This document shows, one piece after another, positions 53,660 to 63,708 of a stretch of DNA of 64,000 nt. The notes beneath the pieces were generated by a model that did no database searches, was not told the origin of the DNA, and saw nothing but the letters and a program-made list of their open reading frames with translations. This DNA comes from Candidatus Mediterraneibacter merdavium. Lineage in GTDB: Bacteria; Bacillota; Clostridia; Lachnospirales; Lachnospiraceae. The position numbers and the translations under genes were made by a program. Position 1 is the first letter of the stretch; each line of letters begins with the position of its first letter. The stretch spans positions 43,345 to 107,344 of the forward strand of contig DWYT01000160.1 of NCBI GenBank assembly GCA_019118545.1. The letters run 5' to 3'.

Positions 53660-53688
53660 TTGACACAGCTAGCTTTTTTCGCTAGAAT
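53660..53688 (+). promoter_or_regulatory. Promoter of proS
   Basis: TTGACA (53660-53665), 17-bp spacer, TAGAAT (53683-53688), just ahead of the T-box leader. Confidence 0.75.
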
Positions 53689-53689
53689 C

Positions 53690-53930
53690 ACAATAGCGGT
53701 GAATGGGATTAGTATATACGGAGTAATGCCACAGAGAGGAGGCGGCTGGTGAAAGCCTCTGCAGGAACGTATAGAACCGGCCCGGGAGCATCCGTGTGAA
53801 AGCACGGCGCAGACCTGCGTTACGGGCAAATGAGAGAACAGCCTGCCAGCAGGATGTTAATTAGGGTGGTACCGCCGGGTGATCCGGTCCCTTGTTATTC
53901 GGGGACTTGGATGTCCCGGCGTTTTGTTTT
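53690..53930 (+). promoter_or_regulatory. T-box riboswitch, probably proline-specific
   Basis: The leader has a stem I with GGAGGCGGCTGGTGAAAGCC, then AATTAGGGTGGTACCGCC (53859-53876, the T-box sequence that pairs with the uncharged tRNA end), and a terminator CGCCGGG (53873-53879) with CCCGGCG (53915-53921) followed by TTTTGTTTTT. GAACCGGCC (around 53776-53784) fits a specifier loop with CCG (proline). It precedes proS, which settles the amino acid. Confidence 0.9.
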
Positions 53931-54071
53931 TCAAATCCGAGCATACGCCAGCCGGTGTGGGCGCCATACAGCGAGAAGAAACTGCGAAGCGACGGAATCG
54001 AGCTGGCGCATGTGGGAGAGGATACAGCAAAACGCAGTTTTACTGATTTTATATAAAAAGGAGAGAGAACA

Positions 54072-55514
54072 ATGGCAAAGGAAAAGAAACTGGTACAGTC
54101 GATCACTTCCAGAGATGAAGACTTCGCGCAGTGGTACACAGACGTTGTGCGCGAGGCGAAGCTGTGTGATTATTCGGGAGTAAAGGGATGCTTAAACTAC
54201 CTTCCCAACGGTTATGCGATCTGGGAAAATATTCAGGCAGATCTGGACGCACGTTTTAAGGAGACAGGCGTGGAGAATGTCTATCTTCCGATGCTGATCC
54301 CGGAGAACCTGCTCCAGAAGGAGAAGGATCATATCGAAGGCTTTGCGCCCGAGGTGGCGTGGGTGACACATGGGGGCACAGAGCCGCTTCAGGAGCGTTT
54401 CTGTATCCGCCCCACATCCGAGACGCTGTTCTGCGATGTGTGGAGCAAGACCGTTCAGTCCTACCGTGATCTTCCGAAGGTGTGGAACCAGTGGTGCTCC
54501 GTGCTCAGATGGGAGAAGACTACAAGACCGTTCCTTCGTTCCAGAGAGTTCTTATGGCAGGAGGGTCACACGATCCACGCGACTTACGAAGAGGCGGAAG
54601 AGCGCACGAAACAGATGTGGAAGGTGTATAAAGATTTTGTAGAGGAAGACCTCGCGATTCCTGTTGTTGCAGGGCGTAAGACGGAGAGCGAGAAGTTCGC
54701 GGGCGCGCAGGATACTTACACGATCGAGGCGCTGATGCACGACGGACAGGCGCTCCAGTCCGGCACAAGCCATTTCTTCGGAAATGCGTTCCCGGATGCG
54801 TTCAACATCAAGTACGCGGATAAGAACAATGAGCTTCACAGTGTGTACGAGACATCATGGGGAATGTCCACGAGAATTATGGGCGCCATCATCATGGTGC
54901 ACGGCGATGACAGCGGACTTGTGCTCCCGCCGAGAATCGCCCCGGTGCAGACGAGGGTGATCCCCATCGCGCAGCACAAGGAAGGTGTGCTCGACAAGGC
55001 GAATGAACTCCTTGCGGCTCTGAAGGCAGCAGGCTACCGCGCGGCGATCGATGATTCCGAGAAGAGTCCGGGGTGGAAGTTCAGCGAGCAGGAGATGCTC
55101 GGTATCCCGACCCGTATCGAGATCGGTCCGAAGGATATCGAGAACGGTCAGGCAGTGATCGTGCGCCGTGACACGAGAGAGAAGATCGTCGTTGCCCTTG
55201 ACGAGATCGGGACAAAGCTGGGCGAGATTCTGGAGACAGTCCAGAAAGACCTCTACGCGAAGGCAAAGGCTTTCCTTGAGGATCACATCAGCTCCGCTGT
55301 GACGATGGATGAGATGAAAGCGGCCGTCACAGAGAAGAAAGGCTTTGTCAAAGCAATGTGGTGCGGCGAGGAAGAGTGTGAGGATGAGATCAAAGCACAG
55401 ACAGGCGGCGTTACATCCAGATGTATCCCATTGGAAGAGGAACATCTGTCTGATGTGTGCGTATGCTGCGGAAAACCGGCGAAGCATATGGTGTACTGGG
55501 GGAGAGCATATTAG
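54072..55514 (+). CDS. proS: Prolyl-tRNA synthetase, short (archaeal/eukaryotic-type) form
   Basis: A 480-residue class II synthetase without the long editing insertion of the bacterial type. Seen: motif 2 [31 protein letters not shown], motif 3 [20 protein letters not shown], and the C-terminal zinc-like cysteines ([14 protein letters not shown]). AAAAAGGAGAG precedes the ATG. It is controlled by the T-box leader. The editing function, if any, would need a separate protein. Confidence 0.96.
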   Translation: MAKEKKLVQSITSRDEDFAQWYTDVVREAKLCDYSGVKGCLNYLPNGYAIWENIQADLDARFKETGVENVYLPMLIPENLLQKEKDHIEGFAPEVAWVTHGGTEPLQERFCIRPTSETLFCDVWSKTVQSYRDLPKVWNQWCSVLRWEKTTRPFLRSREFLWQEGHTIHATYEEAEERTKQMWKVYKDFVEEDLAIPVVAGRKTESEKFAGAQDTYTIEALMHDGQALQSGTSHFFGNAFPDAFNIKYADKNNELHSVYETSWGMSTRIMGAIIMVHGDDSGLVLPPRIAPVQTRVIPIAQHKEGVLDKANELLAALKAAGYRAAIDDSEKSPGWKFSEQEMLGIPTRIEIGPKDIENGQAVIVRRDTREKIVVALDEIGTKLGEILETVQKDLYAKAKAFLEDHISSAVTMDEMKAAVTEKKGFVKAMWCGEEECEDEIKAQTGGVTSRCIPLEEEHLSDVCVCCGKPAKHMVYWGRAY

Positions 55515-55519
55515 AGTGA

Positions 55520-55735
55520 GCCACCGGGTCTCCGAAGCTGATCTTAAAGACAGCTTACAAAGCCGGTCTTATCAGGGATGAGGAGCTTTGGCTGAAAGCT
55601 TTGCAGGAGCGCAACAATGTGACTCATTCTTATAATAAAAAGGTGGCAAAGGAGATCGTCTCATGGACAAAAGAGAAGTTCTATGATATGTTCTGCGAGC
55701 TGAAACGAGAGATAGACCGGAAGTGGATATCCTAA
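55520..55735 (+). pseudogene. C-terminal fragment of a HEPN/HI0074-like nucleotidyltransferase partner
   Basis: No start codon fits. From 55520 an open frame of 71 codons ends in TAA 55733-55735. It reads LILKTAYKAGLIRDEELWLK then LQERNNVTHSYNKKVAKEIV, which resembles the C-terminal half of the HEPN-type substrate-binding proteins that pair with small nucleotidyltransferases (MNT). The N-terminal half is missing, and no partner gene is nearby. It begins five bases after proS, so a deletion probably joined it to the operon. Confidence 0.65.
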
Positions 55736-55853
55736 AGGTGCGAGCCTAAAGAGAAGGTCATCGTGTAAAAGAATACTTTTGCACGACGGCCTCTTCTTGT
55801 ATGAGAGGGAAAGTTTTAGGAGCTACTGTATGAACCTGTCGGGGAAAATTATC

Positions 55854-55882
55854 TTGACGTTTCTTTCCGTCGGTATTATAAT
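55854..55882 (+). promoter_or_regulatory. Promoter of the ABC exporter genes
   Basis: TTGACG (55854-55859), 17-bp spacer, TATAAT (55877-55882), 83 bases before the first exporter gene. Confidence 0.75.
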
Positions 55883-55908
55883 TTTAGTTAGTTAAAACTA
55901 ACTAAAAT
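55881..55908. promoter_or_regulatory. 28-bp palindromic operator
   Basis: ATTTTAGTTAGTT and AACTAACTAAAAT are perfect 13-base arms around AA. It begins at the last two bases of the -10 box and covers the transcription start, the ideal place for a repressor. The TTAGTTA flavour is seen with MarR-type and DtxR-type regulators, but no regulator gene is adjacent. Confidence 0.75.
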
Positions 55909-55964
55909 ATGTCAAGACTAACAAGGGGCAAAAAAGTGAGGCTTGACAGGAAAGGCGGGGAATT

Positions 55965-57715
55965 ATGTTCAAACTTTACAAAAAGTTGTTTGCCTACGTG
56001 CCGGAGAAGCGGTATCTGGTATTTGTGTCAATGGTTTTGTCCGCAGTGTCCACATTTGCCGTTGTAGGCGCGTACTATTATCTTTATCTGTTCTTTGACC
56101 GTCTGATCATGACGGGGGATCGCTCGGGAAGCGTGTTTTATGCGTGGGTAATCTTCGGACTGCTGATCGGCGGCATGTCGGTATACTTCGTCGGGGTGCT
56201 TGCATCTCATGTTTTAGGCTTTCGGTTGGAAACGAATTTAAGAAAGCGAGGGATCGAGGGACTGTCTGAGGCGGGCTTCCGCTTCTTCGACCTGAACTCC
56301 AGCGGCAGGATCCGCAAGATCATCGACGACAATGCGTCCCAGACCCATACGATTGTGGCGCATCTGCTCCCTGATATCGCGAATGCTCTGGTAAAGCCGG
56401 TGCTGCTCCTCATCGTCGGATTTCTGGTGAGCATCCGCGTGGGGGTGGGTCTGACAGTGCTGACGGTGGCGGCGGTGGCGCTCTATATGAGCATGTCGGG
56501 AGAGACGAAGTTTATGAAATATTATCAGCAGGCGCTGGAACGGCTGAGCGCGGAGTCTGTGGAATATGTCCGGGGTATCCAAGTGGTCAAGATCTTCAAT
56601 GCGGATACTAAGTCCTTCAAGACGCTGTACGACGCGATCAACGACTACGCGAAGTTTGCCCTCAACTATTCCATGAGCTGCAAAGTGCCGTGGGTTCTGC
56701 TTCAGTGGCTGATCATCGCGGTCACTGCGGTCATTACGCCCTTTATTTTTCTGCTCCCGGGAGTGTTCGGACATACGCCGGGAACCGCGGTGGAACTTCT
56801 GATGCTGATGTTCTTATCCGGCGTGATGTTTGCCACCATTATGAAGATCATGTATGTGGTCATGTATTCCTTCAACGGAGCTATGGCAGTGGATAAGCTG
56901 GAAGAGATGTACGGGAAGATGTATAAGGATTCCCTGAGACACGGGAACAGGGAGACATTCACAGGCTTTGATATTGAGTTTGACCGTGTGACATTCGGAT
57001 ACGGAGAAAAGTCTGTGTTAAAAGACGTCAGCTTCAAGCTAGAGCAGAATAAGAGCTATGCGCTGATCGGAGCCAGCGGCAGTGGAAAGTCAACGATCGC
57101 CAAACTGATCTCCGGCTTCTACAGTCCGGATGAGGGGACGATTCGTATCGGCGGGGGCCCCTTGAGGAATACAGCGAAAAGGCGCTGCTTGATAATATTT
57201 CTTTCGTGTTTCAGGATGTAAAGCTGTTTAAGAAGACCCTTTATGAAAATGTCGCGCTAGCGGACAGGGGTGCGGACAGAGAAAAGGTTATGGAGGCATT
57301 TCGCAGGGCGGGGTGCAGCAGCATCCTCGATAAGTTCAAAGACAGGGAGAATACGATGATCGGCTCGAAAGGCATCTATCTCTCCGGCGGGGAGAAGCAG
57401 AGGATCGGCATTGCCCGGGCGATTTTAAAGGACGCGCGCATCGTCATTATGGATGAGGCAAGCGCTGCCGTTGACCCGGAAAACGAGCATGAGCTCCAGA
57501 AGGCATTTGCTGAACTGATGAAAGATAAGACGGTTATTATGATCGCCCACCGCCTGACCAGTGTGAGAAATGTAGATGAAATACTGGTTATCGAGGGTGG
57601 CAAAGTCATAGAAAGAGGCAATGATAAGGAACTAATGGAAAGAGACTCGCGCTACCGGTTCTTCCAGAATCTGTATGCGCAGGCAAATGATTGGAGGGTG
57701 AAGGAACATGCGTAA
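55965..57715 (+). pseudogene. ABC exporter half-transporter 1, frameshifted
   Basis: Two overlapping frames (55965-57221 and a continuation to 57715) encode one roughly 580-residue fused membrane/ATPase subunit. Frame 1 has about six membrane helices and Walker A ALIGASGSGKST, then turns to nonsense after GGGPLRNT. The other frame carries EEYSEKALLDNISFVFQDVK (Q-loop), LSGGEKQRIGIARAIL, IVIMDEASAAVD and IAHRLTSV. The switch lies in GGGGGCCCC at about 57152-57161 and needs one base added to restore it. It may be a sequencing error, a true null, or a slippery phase-variable tract. It resembles YbtP/IrtA-type subunits. Confidence 0.85.
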
Positions 57716-59429
57716 ATGGTTAGAAAGACGTTTTGCCCTGACGCCTCAGGGGGCAAAGGAGACGATGAGAGCGATTCTGGCTTCTACTCTTGTATCGCTG
57801 TCCGCATACGCGCCGGCATGCCTGCTCCTGCTGGTGATCGATGACTTCGTGCTGGGCAGTCACAGAGCAGCTTCGTTTTACATTATCCTGTCAGTGGTCA
57901 TATTGATCGTCATACTGATACTGCTGTTTATCGAATATGACCGCATGTATAATACAACATATAAAGAGAGCGCGAACTTAAGGATCGAGATCGCGGATCG
58001 TCTGAACAGGCTGCCCCTTTCGTATTTTTCCAAACACGATATGTCCGACCTGACGCAGACGATCATGGCGGACGTAGAGGCAATCGAACACGCCATGAGC
58101 CATTCCATCCCGAAGTTCGTCGCGTTTTTCTTCTACTTTCCGCTTCTGTCGGTGATGCTCATCGGGTATAACTGGAAACTGGGACTGACCGTGATCGTGC
58201 CCATCGCTCTGGGATACGGCCTGATTCTGTGGTCAAAAAAAGTGCAGATACGGATCAATAAAAAATATTATCTACAGCTTCGGAAGAATTCGGAGAGCTT
58301 TCAGGAGGCAATCGAAAATGCGCAGGAGATTCGGAGTTTTGGGATGAAGAAGACACTGAAAATAAGTCTTGACGCGCAGATGGACGAGAGCGAGAGGCTG
58401 CACTTAAGAAGCGAGATCATTTCCGCCATCCCTCTGCTCACGTCAAATATCGTAATGCAGCTCTCACTTGCCCTTGTTATTATTATCGGAGTGAACATGC
58501 TGATCGGCGGGGAGATCAGCGTTCTTGTGCTGACGGGGTATATTGTTGCCGCGTTAAAGATCAAGGAGTCTGTAGATACGATCAATGAAAATGTATCCGA
58601 ACTGTATTATCTCGACGCCCGTATCGAGCGCATCAACGCAATCCGCAGCGCCCCGGTGCAGGAGGGGACGGAAGCGGCGAAAGAAGGCTGCGACATTCGG
58701 CTTGACAACGTGACATTTTCTTATACCGAAGACAGCCCTGTGCTGCGGGGCGTATCCTTTGAGGCGAAACAGGGGGAGGTGACGGCGCTGGTGGGAGTCA
58801 GCGGATGCGGAAAAACGAGCATCCTGCGGCTTGTATCCCGTTTGTATGATTATGACACCGGTTCCATCGACATTGGCGGAAAGGATATTAAGCACATCTC
58901 AGCGGCTTCCCTCTATAAGAAGATATCCATTGTATTTCAGGATGTGACCCTGTTCAATACATCTGTGATGGAAAATATCCGTCTCGGCAATAAAGAGGCG
59001 ACAGATGAGCAGGTGAGGGAGGCGGCGCGGCTGGCAAACTGCGATGAGTTCATCTTACGTCTCCCGGAAGGGTACGACACAAAGATCGGTGAGAACGGCA
59101 TCACTCTCTCCGGCGGGGAGCGGCAGAGGCTGTCCATCGCAAGGGCGTTTCTTAAGGATGCGCCAATCGTCATACTCGACGAGATTGCGGCGGCGCTTGA
59201 CGTTGAGAATGAACAGAAGATACAGGAGAGCTTAAACCACCTGATCAATGGCAAAACAGTCATTATTATTTCACACAGGTTGAAATCCGTGGAACACGCG
59301 GATAAGATCGTGGTGATCGACGGGGGAAGGACAGAGGCGCAGGGTACGCATGAAGAATTAAAGCAGACGTCGCCCACGTACCGGAAACTTGTAGAGAATG
59401 CCGCGCTGGCGGAGAGTTTCATGTATTAA
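57708..59429 (+). CDS. ABC exporter half-transporter 2 (permease-ATPase)
   Basis: A 573-residue partner subunit with six hydrophobic segments in residues 20-300 and a complete ATPase domain: GVSGCGKTSILRLV, FQDVTLFNTSVMENI, LSGGERQRLSIARAFL, VILDEIAAALDVENEQ and ISHRLKSV. It overlaps the end of the first subunit by eight bases. Two-subunit exporters of this shape include iron-siderophore (YbtPQ, IrtAB), multidrug and peptide transporters; the substrate is not evident. A terminator follows. Confidence 0.92.
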   Translation: MRKWLERRFALTPQGAKETMRAILASTLVSLSAYAPACLLLLVIDDFVLGSHRAASFYIILSVVILIVILILLFIEYDRMYNTTYKESANLRIEIADRLNRLPLSYFSKHDMSDLTQTIMADVEAIEHAMSHSIPKFVAFFFYFPLLSVMLIGYNWKLGLTVIVPIALGYGLILWSKKVQIRINKKYYLQLRKNSESFQEAIENAQEIRSFGMKKTLKISLDAQMDESERLHLRSEIISAIPLLTSNIVMQLSLALVIIIGVNMLIGGEISVLVLTGYIVAALKIKESVDTINENVSELYYLDARIERINAIRSAPVQEGTEAAKEGCDIRLDNVTFSYTEDSPVLRGVSFEAKQGEVTALVGVSGCGKTSILRLVSRLYDYDTGSIDIGGKDIKHISAASLYKKISIVFQDVTLFNTSVMENIRLGNKEATDEQVREAARLANCDEFILRLPEGYDTKIGENGITLSGGERQRLSIARAFLKDAPIVILDEIAAALDVENEQKIQESLNHLINGKTVIIISHRLKSVEHADKIVVIDGGRTEAQGTHEELKQTSPTYRKLVENAALAESFMY

Positions 59430-59448
59430 TTAAGAGGAAGAGATCAAG

Positions 59449-59481
59449 ACCGGGCTGGGGCACAGACTCAGCCCGGTTTTT
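59449..59481 (+). terminator. Terminator of the ABC exporter genes
   Basis: ACCGGGCT (59449-59456) pairs with AGCCCGGT (59470-59477), followed by TTTTT. Confidence 0.85.
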
Positions 59482-59537
59482 CAGCACTTTATAAACCATC
59501 TGTACGTTAAAATATACAAAAAACCGCCCGCGTTCTA

Positions 59538-59566
59538 TAGACTTTTGGCATTTTTGGCGATATAAT
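59538..59566 (+). promoter_or_regulatory. Candidate promoter of the pyruvate:ferredoxin oxidoreductase gene
   Basis: TAGACT (59538-59543), 17-bp spacer, TATAAT (59561-59566). The leader is about 75 bases with a small GGCGG/CCGGAG-type structure. Confidence 0.5.
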
Positions 59567-59646
59567 GTGAATATATGTGGCGGTATGCTTTTCGGCGGTC
59601 ACGCCGGAGCGTACTTTCAATGTAAAACTCAAGGAGGAACAAGAAA

Positions 59647-62600
59647 ATGGCAAGAAAAATGAAGACCATGGACGGTAATCAGGCCGCTGCTCACGTGTCA
59701 TACGCGTATACAGAAGTCGCAGCGATCTACCCGATTACACCGTCATCCGTTATGCCGGAGCATGTTGACGAATGGGCAACAGAAGGCAGGGAAAATATCT
59801 TCGGACAGACAGTACATGTAGTAGAGATGCAGTCAGAGGCAGGAGCAGCGGGAGCTGTTCACGGATCACTCTCAGCAGGTGCTCTTACAACTACATTTAC
59901 AGCGTCTCAGGGACTTCTCCTTATGATCCCGAACTTATACAAGGTTGCCGGCGAGCAGCTTCCGGGCGTATTCAACGTATCCGCCCGCGCGCTTGCAAGC
60001 CACGCACTTTCTATCTTCGGAGATCACTCTGATGTTTACGCCTGTCGTCAGACTGGTGCGGCGATGCTGTGCGAGTCCAGCGTTCAGGAGGTAATGGATC
60101 TGACACCGGTCGCTCACTGCGCGGCACTGGAAGGAAAGCTTCCTTTCATCAACTTCTTTGACGGATTCCGTACATCCCACGAGATCCAGAAGATCGAGAC
60201 ATGGGATTACGATGAGCTGAAAGATCTGGTAAATATGGATGCCATCGACGCTTTCCGCGCACATGCGCTGAATCCGAATCATCCGTGCCAGAGAGGTTCC
60301 GCTCAGAACCCGGATATCTTCTTCCAAGCAAGAGAGGCATGTAACCCGTACTACGACGCTCTTCCGGCAATCGTTCAGAATTACATGGACAAGGTTAACG
60401 AGAAGATTGGCACAGATTACAAGCTGTTCAATTACTACGGAGCAGAGGACGCAGAGCACGTAATCGTTGCGATGGGTTCCGTATGCGAGACGATCGAAGA
60501 GACGATCGACCACATGCTCAAAGCAGGCGAGAAAGTCGGAGTTGTAAAGGTACGTCTGTACAGACCGTTCTGCGCAGAGGCCCTGATCAACGCAATCCCG
60601 GATTCTGTTAAGAAGATCTCTGTTCTCGACAGAACAAAAGAGCCGGGAGCACTCGGTGAGCCGCTGTACCTTGACGTTGTTGCAGCACTCAAGGGAACGA
60701 AGTTTGACGCTGTTCCGGTTTACACAGGACGTTACGGACTTGGTTCCAAGGATACGACACCGGCTCAGATCGTTGCTGTATTCCATAATGATGAGAAACA
60801 GAAATTCACGATCGGTATCGTGGACGACGTTACAAACCTGTCACTGGCAGCAGACGAGCCGCTGATCACAACTCCGGAAGGCACGATCAACTGTAAGTTC
60901 TGGGGACTTGGCGCTGACGGTACAGTCGGAGCAAACAAGAACTCTATCAAGATCATCGGCGACAACACAGATATGTATGCTCAGGCATATTTTGATTACG
61001 ATTCCAAGAAATCAGGCGGTGTTACAATGTCCCACCTCCGTTTCGGAAAATCACCGATCAAATCAACATACCTGATCCGTCAGGCGAACTTCGTGGCATG
61101 CCACAACCCGTCTTATGTGGACAAGTATAACATGGTACAGGAGCTTGTTGACGGCGGCACATTCCTTCTGAACTGCCCGTGGGATATGGAAGGACTTGAG
61201 GCACATCTGCCGGGACAGGTGAAAGCATACATCGCGAACCACAACATCAAGTTCTACACGATCGACGGTATCAAGATCGGTAAGGAGATCGGACTTGGCG
61301 GACGTATCAATACGGTGCTCCAGTCAGCATTCTTCAAGCTGGCTGCCATCATTCCGGAGAACGAGGCCATCGACCTGATGAAGGCGGCTGCCAAGGCTAC
61401 ATACGGAAGAAAGGGCGACAAGATCGTTCAGATGAACTACGATGCCATCGACGCAGGCGCTAAGCAGGTTGTTGAAGTAGCAGTTCCGGAGAGCTGGAAG
61501 AGCGCTGCTGACGAAGGCCTTGCTACACCGCACGTAGACGAGAACGGAAGAAAAGATGTTGTTGACTTCGTTAAGACCATTCAGGCGAAAGTAAACGCTC
61601 AGGAAGGAAATACACTTCCGGTATCCGCATTCAACGAGTATGTTGACGGCTCTACACCGTCCGGATCTTCCGCATACGAGAAGCGCGGTATCGCGGTAGA
61701 CATCCCGATATGGAAGCCGGAGAACTGTATCCAGTGTAACCGCTGTGCATATGTCTGCCCGCATGCTGTTATCCGTCCGGTAGCGCTCACAGAGGACGAG
61801 CTTGCAAAGGCTCCGGAAGGAATGGAAGCGATCGACATGATCGGTATGCCGGGTATGAAATTCTCCATCACAGTATCCGCTTACGACTGTACAGGATGCG
61901 GTTCCTGCGCAAACGTATGCCCGGGCAAGAAGGGCGAGAAGGCTCTCGTTATGGAGAACATGGAAGCAAATGCCGGCAAGCAGGATTTCTTCAACTATGG
62001 AAGAGAGATTCCGGTAAAACCGGAAGTTGTTACAAAGTTCAAAGAGACAACTGTAAAGGGAAGCCAGTTCAAACAGCCGTTGCTTGAGTTCTCAGGCGCA
62101 TGCGCGGGTTGTGGAGAGACACCTTACGCGAAGCTGATCACACAGCTCTACGGTGATAGAATGTATATCGCGAACGCGACAGGATGCTCCTCTATCTGGG
62201 GTAACTCCTCACCGTCCACACCTTACACGGTAACTCCGGAAGGTAAGGGACCGGCTTGGTGTAACTCCCTGTTCGAGGACAACGCAGAGTTCGGATACGG
62301 TATGCTGCTTGCCCAGAACACGATCAGAGAGAGAATGAAAGGCCACGCTGCCAAGCTTGCTGAGGATGCACAGGATGCAGACGTTAAGGCGGCAGCACAG
62401 GAATACCTTGATACATTTGCATGCGGCGCTACAAACGGAACAGCTACAGACAAGCTTGTGGCAGCTCTTGAGAAGTGCGGATGCGACCGTTTCGAGAAAA
62501 CGGAGCTGCTGAAACACAAAGATTTCCTTTCCAAGAAATCACAGTGGATATTCGGCGGCGACGGATGGGCTTACGATATCGGATACGGCGGTGTTGACCA

Positions 62601-63189
62601 CGTACTTGCAAGCGGCAAGGACATTAACATCATGGTATTTGATACAGAGGTTTACTCCAACACAGGCGGACAGGCATCTAAGGCTACAATGACAGGCGCT
62701 ACGGCACAGTTCGCTGCGGGCGGTAAAGAGACAAAGAAGAAAGACCTTGCGGGAATGGCTATGAGCTATGGCTATGTATATGTAGCACAGATTGCAATGG
62801 GCGCTGACTTCAACCAGACAGTCAAAGCTATCACAGAGGCTGAGGCTTATCCGGGACCGTCACTTATCATCGCTTACGCTCCGTGTATCAACCACGGTAT
62901 CAAGAAAGGTATGAGCAAGGCTCAGACAGAGGAAGAGCTTGCAGTAGCATGCGGTTACTGGAACAACTTCCGCTTCAATCCGGCTGCAGAGGGCAACAAG
63001 TTCTCACTTGACAGCAAAGAACCGAAGCAGGAGGACTATCAGGCATTCCTCGACGGCGAGGTACGTTACAACGCGCTGAAGAGAGCGAATCCGGAGAAGG
63101 CTGCAAGACTGTTCGCGATCAACGAGAAGGAAGCTATGGAGAAATACGCTTATCTGAAGAAGCTGGTAGACGTATACGCAGCAGAGTAA
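59647..63189 (+). CDS. nifJ: Pyruvate:ferredoxin (flavodoxin) oxidoreductase
   Basis: A 1180-residue homodimer-type enzyme that oxidises pyruvate with CoA to acetyl-CoA, CO2 and reduced ferredoxin, the central step of anaerobic metabolism. Domains in order: pyruvate-binding N-terminus (YPITPSSVMPEHVDEW), the second alpha domain, the gamma domain (GVTMSHLRFGKSPIKSTYLI), two 4Fe-4S clusters (CIQCNRCAYVCPHA near 697, CTGCGSCANVCPGK near 752), a third cluster with CAGCGE, and the TPP domain (GGDGWAYDIGYGGVDHVL, EVYSNTGGQASKAT). AAGGAGGAAC precedes the ATG. It is monocistronic. Confidence 0.97.
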   Translation: MARKMKTMDGNQAAAHVSYAYTEVAAIYPITPSSVMPEHVDEWATEGRENIFGQTVHVVEMQSEAGAAGAVHGSLSAGALTTTFTASQGLLLMIPNLYKVAGEQLPGVFNVSARALASHALSIFGDHSDVYACRQTGAAMLCESSVQEVMDLTPVAHCAALEGKLPFINFFDGFRTSHEIQKIETWDYDELKDLVNMDAIDAFRAHALNPNHPCQRGSAQNPDIFFQAREACNPYYDALPAIVQNYMDKVNEKIGTDYKLFNYYGAEDAEHVIVAMGSVCETIEETIDHMLKAGEKVGVVKVRLYRPFCAEALINAIPDSVKKISVLDRTKEPGALGEPLYLDVVAALKGTKFDAVPVYTGRYGLGSKDTTPAQIVAVFHNDEKQKFTIGIVDDVTNLSLAADEPLITTPEGTINCKFWGLGADGTVGANKNSIKIIGDNTDMYAQAYFDYDSKKSGGVTMSHLRFGKSPIKSTYLIRQANFVACHNPSYVDKYNMVQELVDGGTFLLNCPWDMEGLEAHLPGQVKAYIANHNIKFYTIDGIKIGKEIGLGGRINTVLQSAFFKLAAIIPENEAIDLMKAAAKATYGRKGDKIVQMNYDAIDAGAKQVVEVAVPESWKSAADEGLATPHVDENGRKDVVDFVKTIQAKVNAQEGNTLPVSAFNEYVDGSTPSGSSAYEKRGIAVDIPIWKPENCIQCNRCAYVCPHAVIRPVALTEDELAKAPEGMEAIDMIGMPGMKFSITVSAYDCTGCGSCANVCPGKKGEKALVMENMEANAGKQDFFNYGREIPVKPEVVTKFKETTVKGSQFKQPLLEFSGACAGCGETPYAKLITQLYGDRMYIANATGCSSIWGNSSPSTPYTVTPEGKGPAWCNSLFEDNAEFGYGMLLAQNTIRERMKGHAAKLAEDAQDADVKAAAQEYLDTFACGATNGTATDKLVAALEKCGCDRFEKTELLKHKDFLSKKSQWIFGGDGWAYDIGYGGVDHVLASGKDINIMVFDTEVYSNTGGQASKATMTGATAQFAAGGKETKKKDLAGMAMSYGYVYVAQIAMGADFNQTVKAITEAEAYPGPSLIIAYAPCINHGIKKGMSKAQTEEELAVACGYWNNFRFNPAAEGNKFSLDSKEPKQEDYQAFLDGEVRYNALKRANPEKAARLFAINEKEAMEKYAYLKKLVDVYAAE

Positions 63190-63260
63190 AGTTCGGATTA
63201 TCTTTCTCGCAACAATTTTATAAAAGAAAGATTGCCGGGAGACCGGTAGTCTGAGGATAA

Positions 63261-63302
63261 GGGGCATACGACCGGAAACGGGAGTGTGCTCCTCTTCTTT
63301 TG
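63261..63302 (+). terminator. Terminator of nifJ
   Basis: GGGGCATAC (63261-63269) pairs with GTGTGCTCC (63284-63292) with two wobble pairs, followed by TCTTCTTTTG. Confidence 0.5.
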
Positions 63303-63320
63303 CCTTGTTTCATGCTTGAT

Positions 63321-63619
63321 TATTCAGCCATTTAATTCACTAACGCTCCCTTGTTTAAACAGACGAAAACAAGGAACGATTACGAAGATCTATTCTGCGA
63401 TGAGGACGATGCCGGTCTGGTTCCGAGCTACAGAGATAAAGAAAACTAAAGGTTCTGAATCCGTCCGAAAAGCAGGACTTTCAGACATAGCCGGAACCTG
63501 TCAGTTTTTCTATCTTCTGTAGCGGAATCCCGGCAGTCCTTCACCCGCTCCGAATACGTTTTTAGCAATTAGATTTTGGGATTCTGCAAAATGAAGCTCC
63601 TCAGTTAAATGGCTGAATA
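63321..63619. mobile_element. Small element with 15-bp perfect inverted ends
   Basis: TATTCAGCCATTTAA (63321-63335) and TTAAATGGCTGAATA (63605-63619) are exact inverted repeats 269 bases apart. They enclose the second copy of the dispersed repeat. I see no transposase frame, so if mobile it would be non-autonomous. A near-copy of the end occurs at 8914-8929 (TTAAATGGCCGAAATA). Target duplications were not resolved. Confidence 0.5.
63478..63560. repeat. Dispersed repeat, copy B (matches 9133-9213)
   Basis: It shares exact blocks of 18 bases (63484-63501) and 27 bases (63517-63543) with copy A, at about 89% identity overall, same orientation. It lies within the element at 63321-63619. Confidence 0.8.
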
Positions 63620-63708
63620 TCTGCCTCTATGCAGAGCTGTCTCAACCTCGCATCTTGATATTATAGCTGTTTGCCATTATACTTAAAAGAAATCAGGAGG
63701 AATGTCTA

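Noticed and set aside
59935-60786. A 283-codon minus-strand frame inside nifJ
   Set aside because: nifJ is unambiguous on the plus strand; the antisense frame has no family features.
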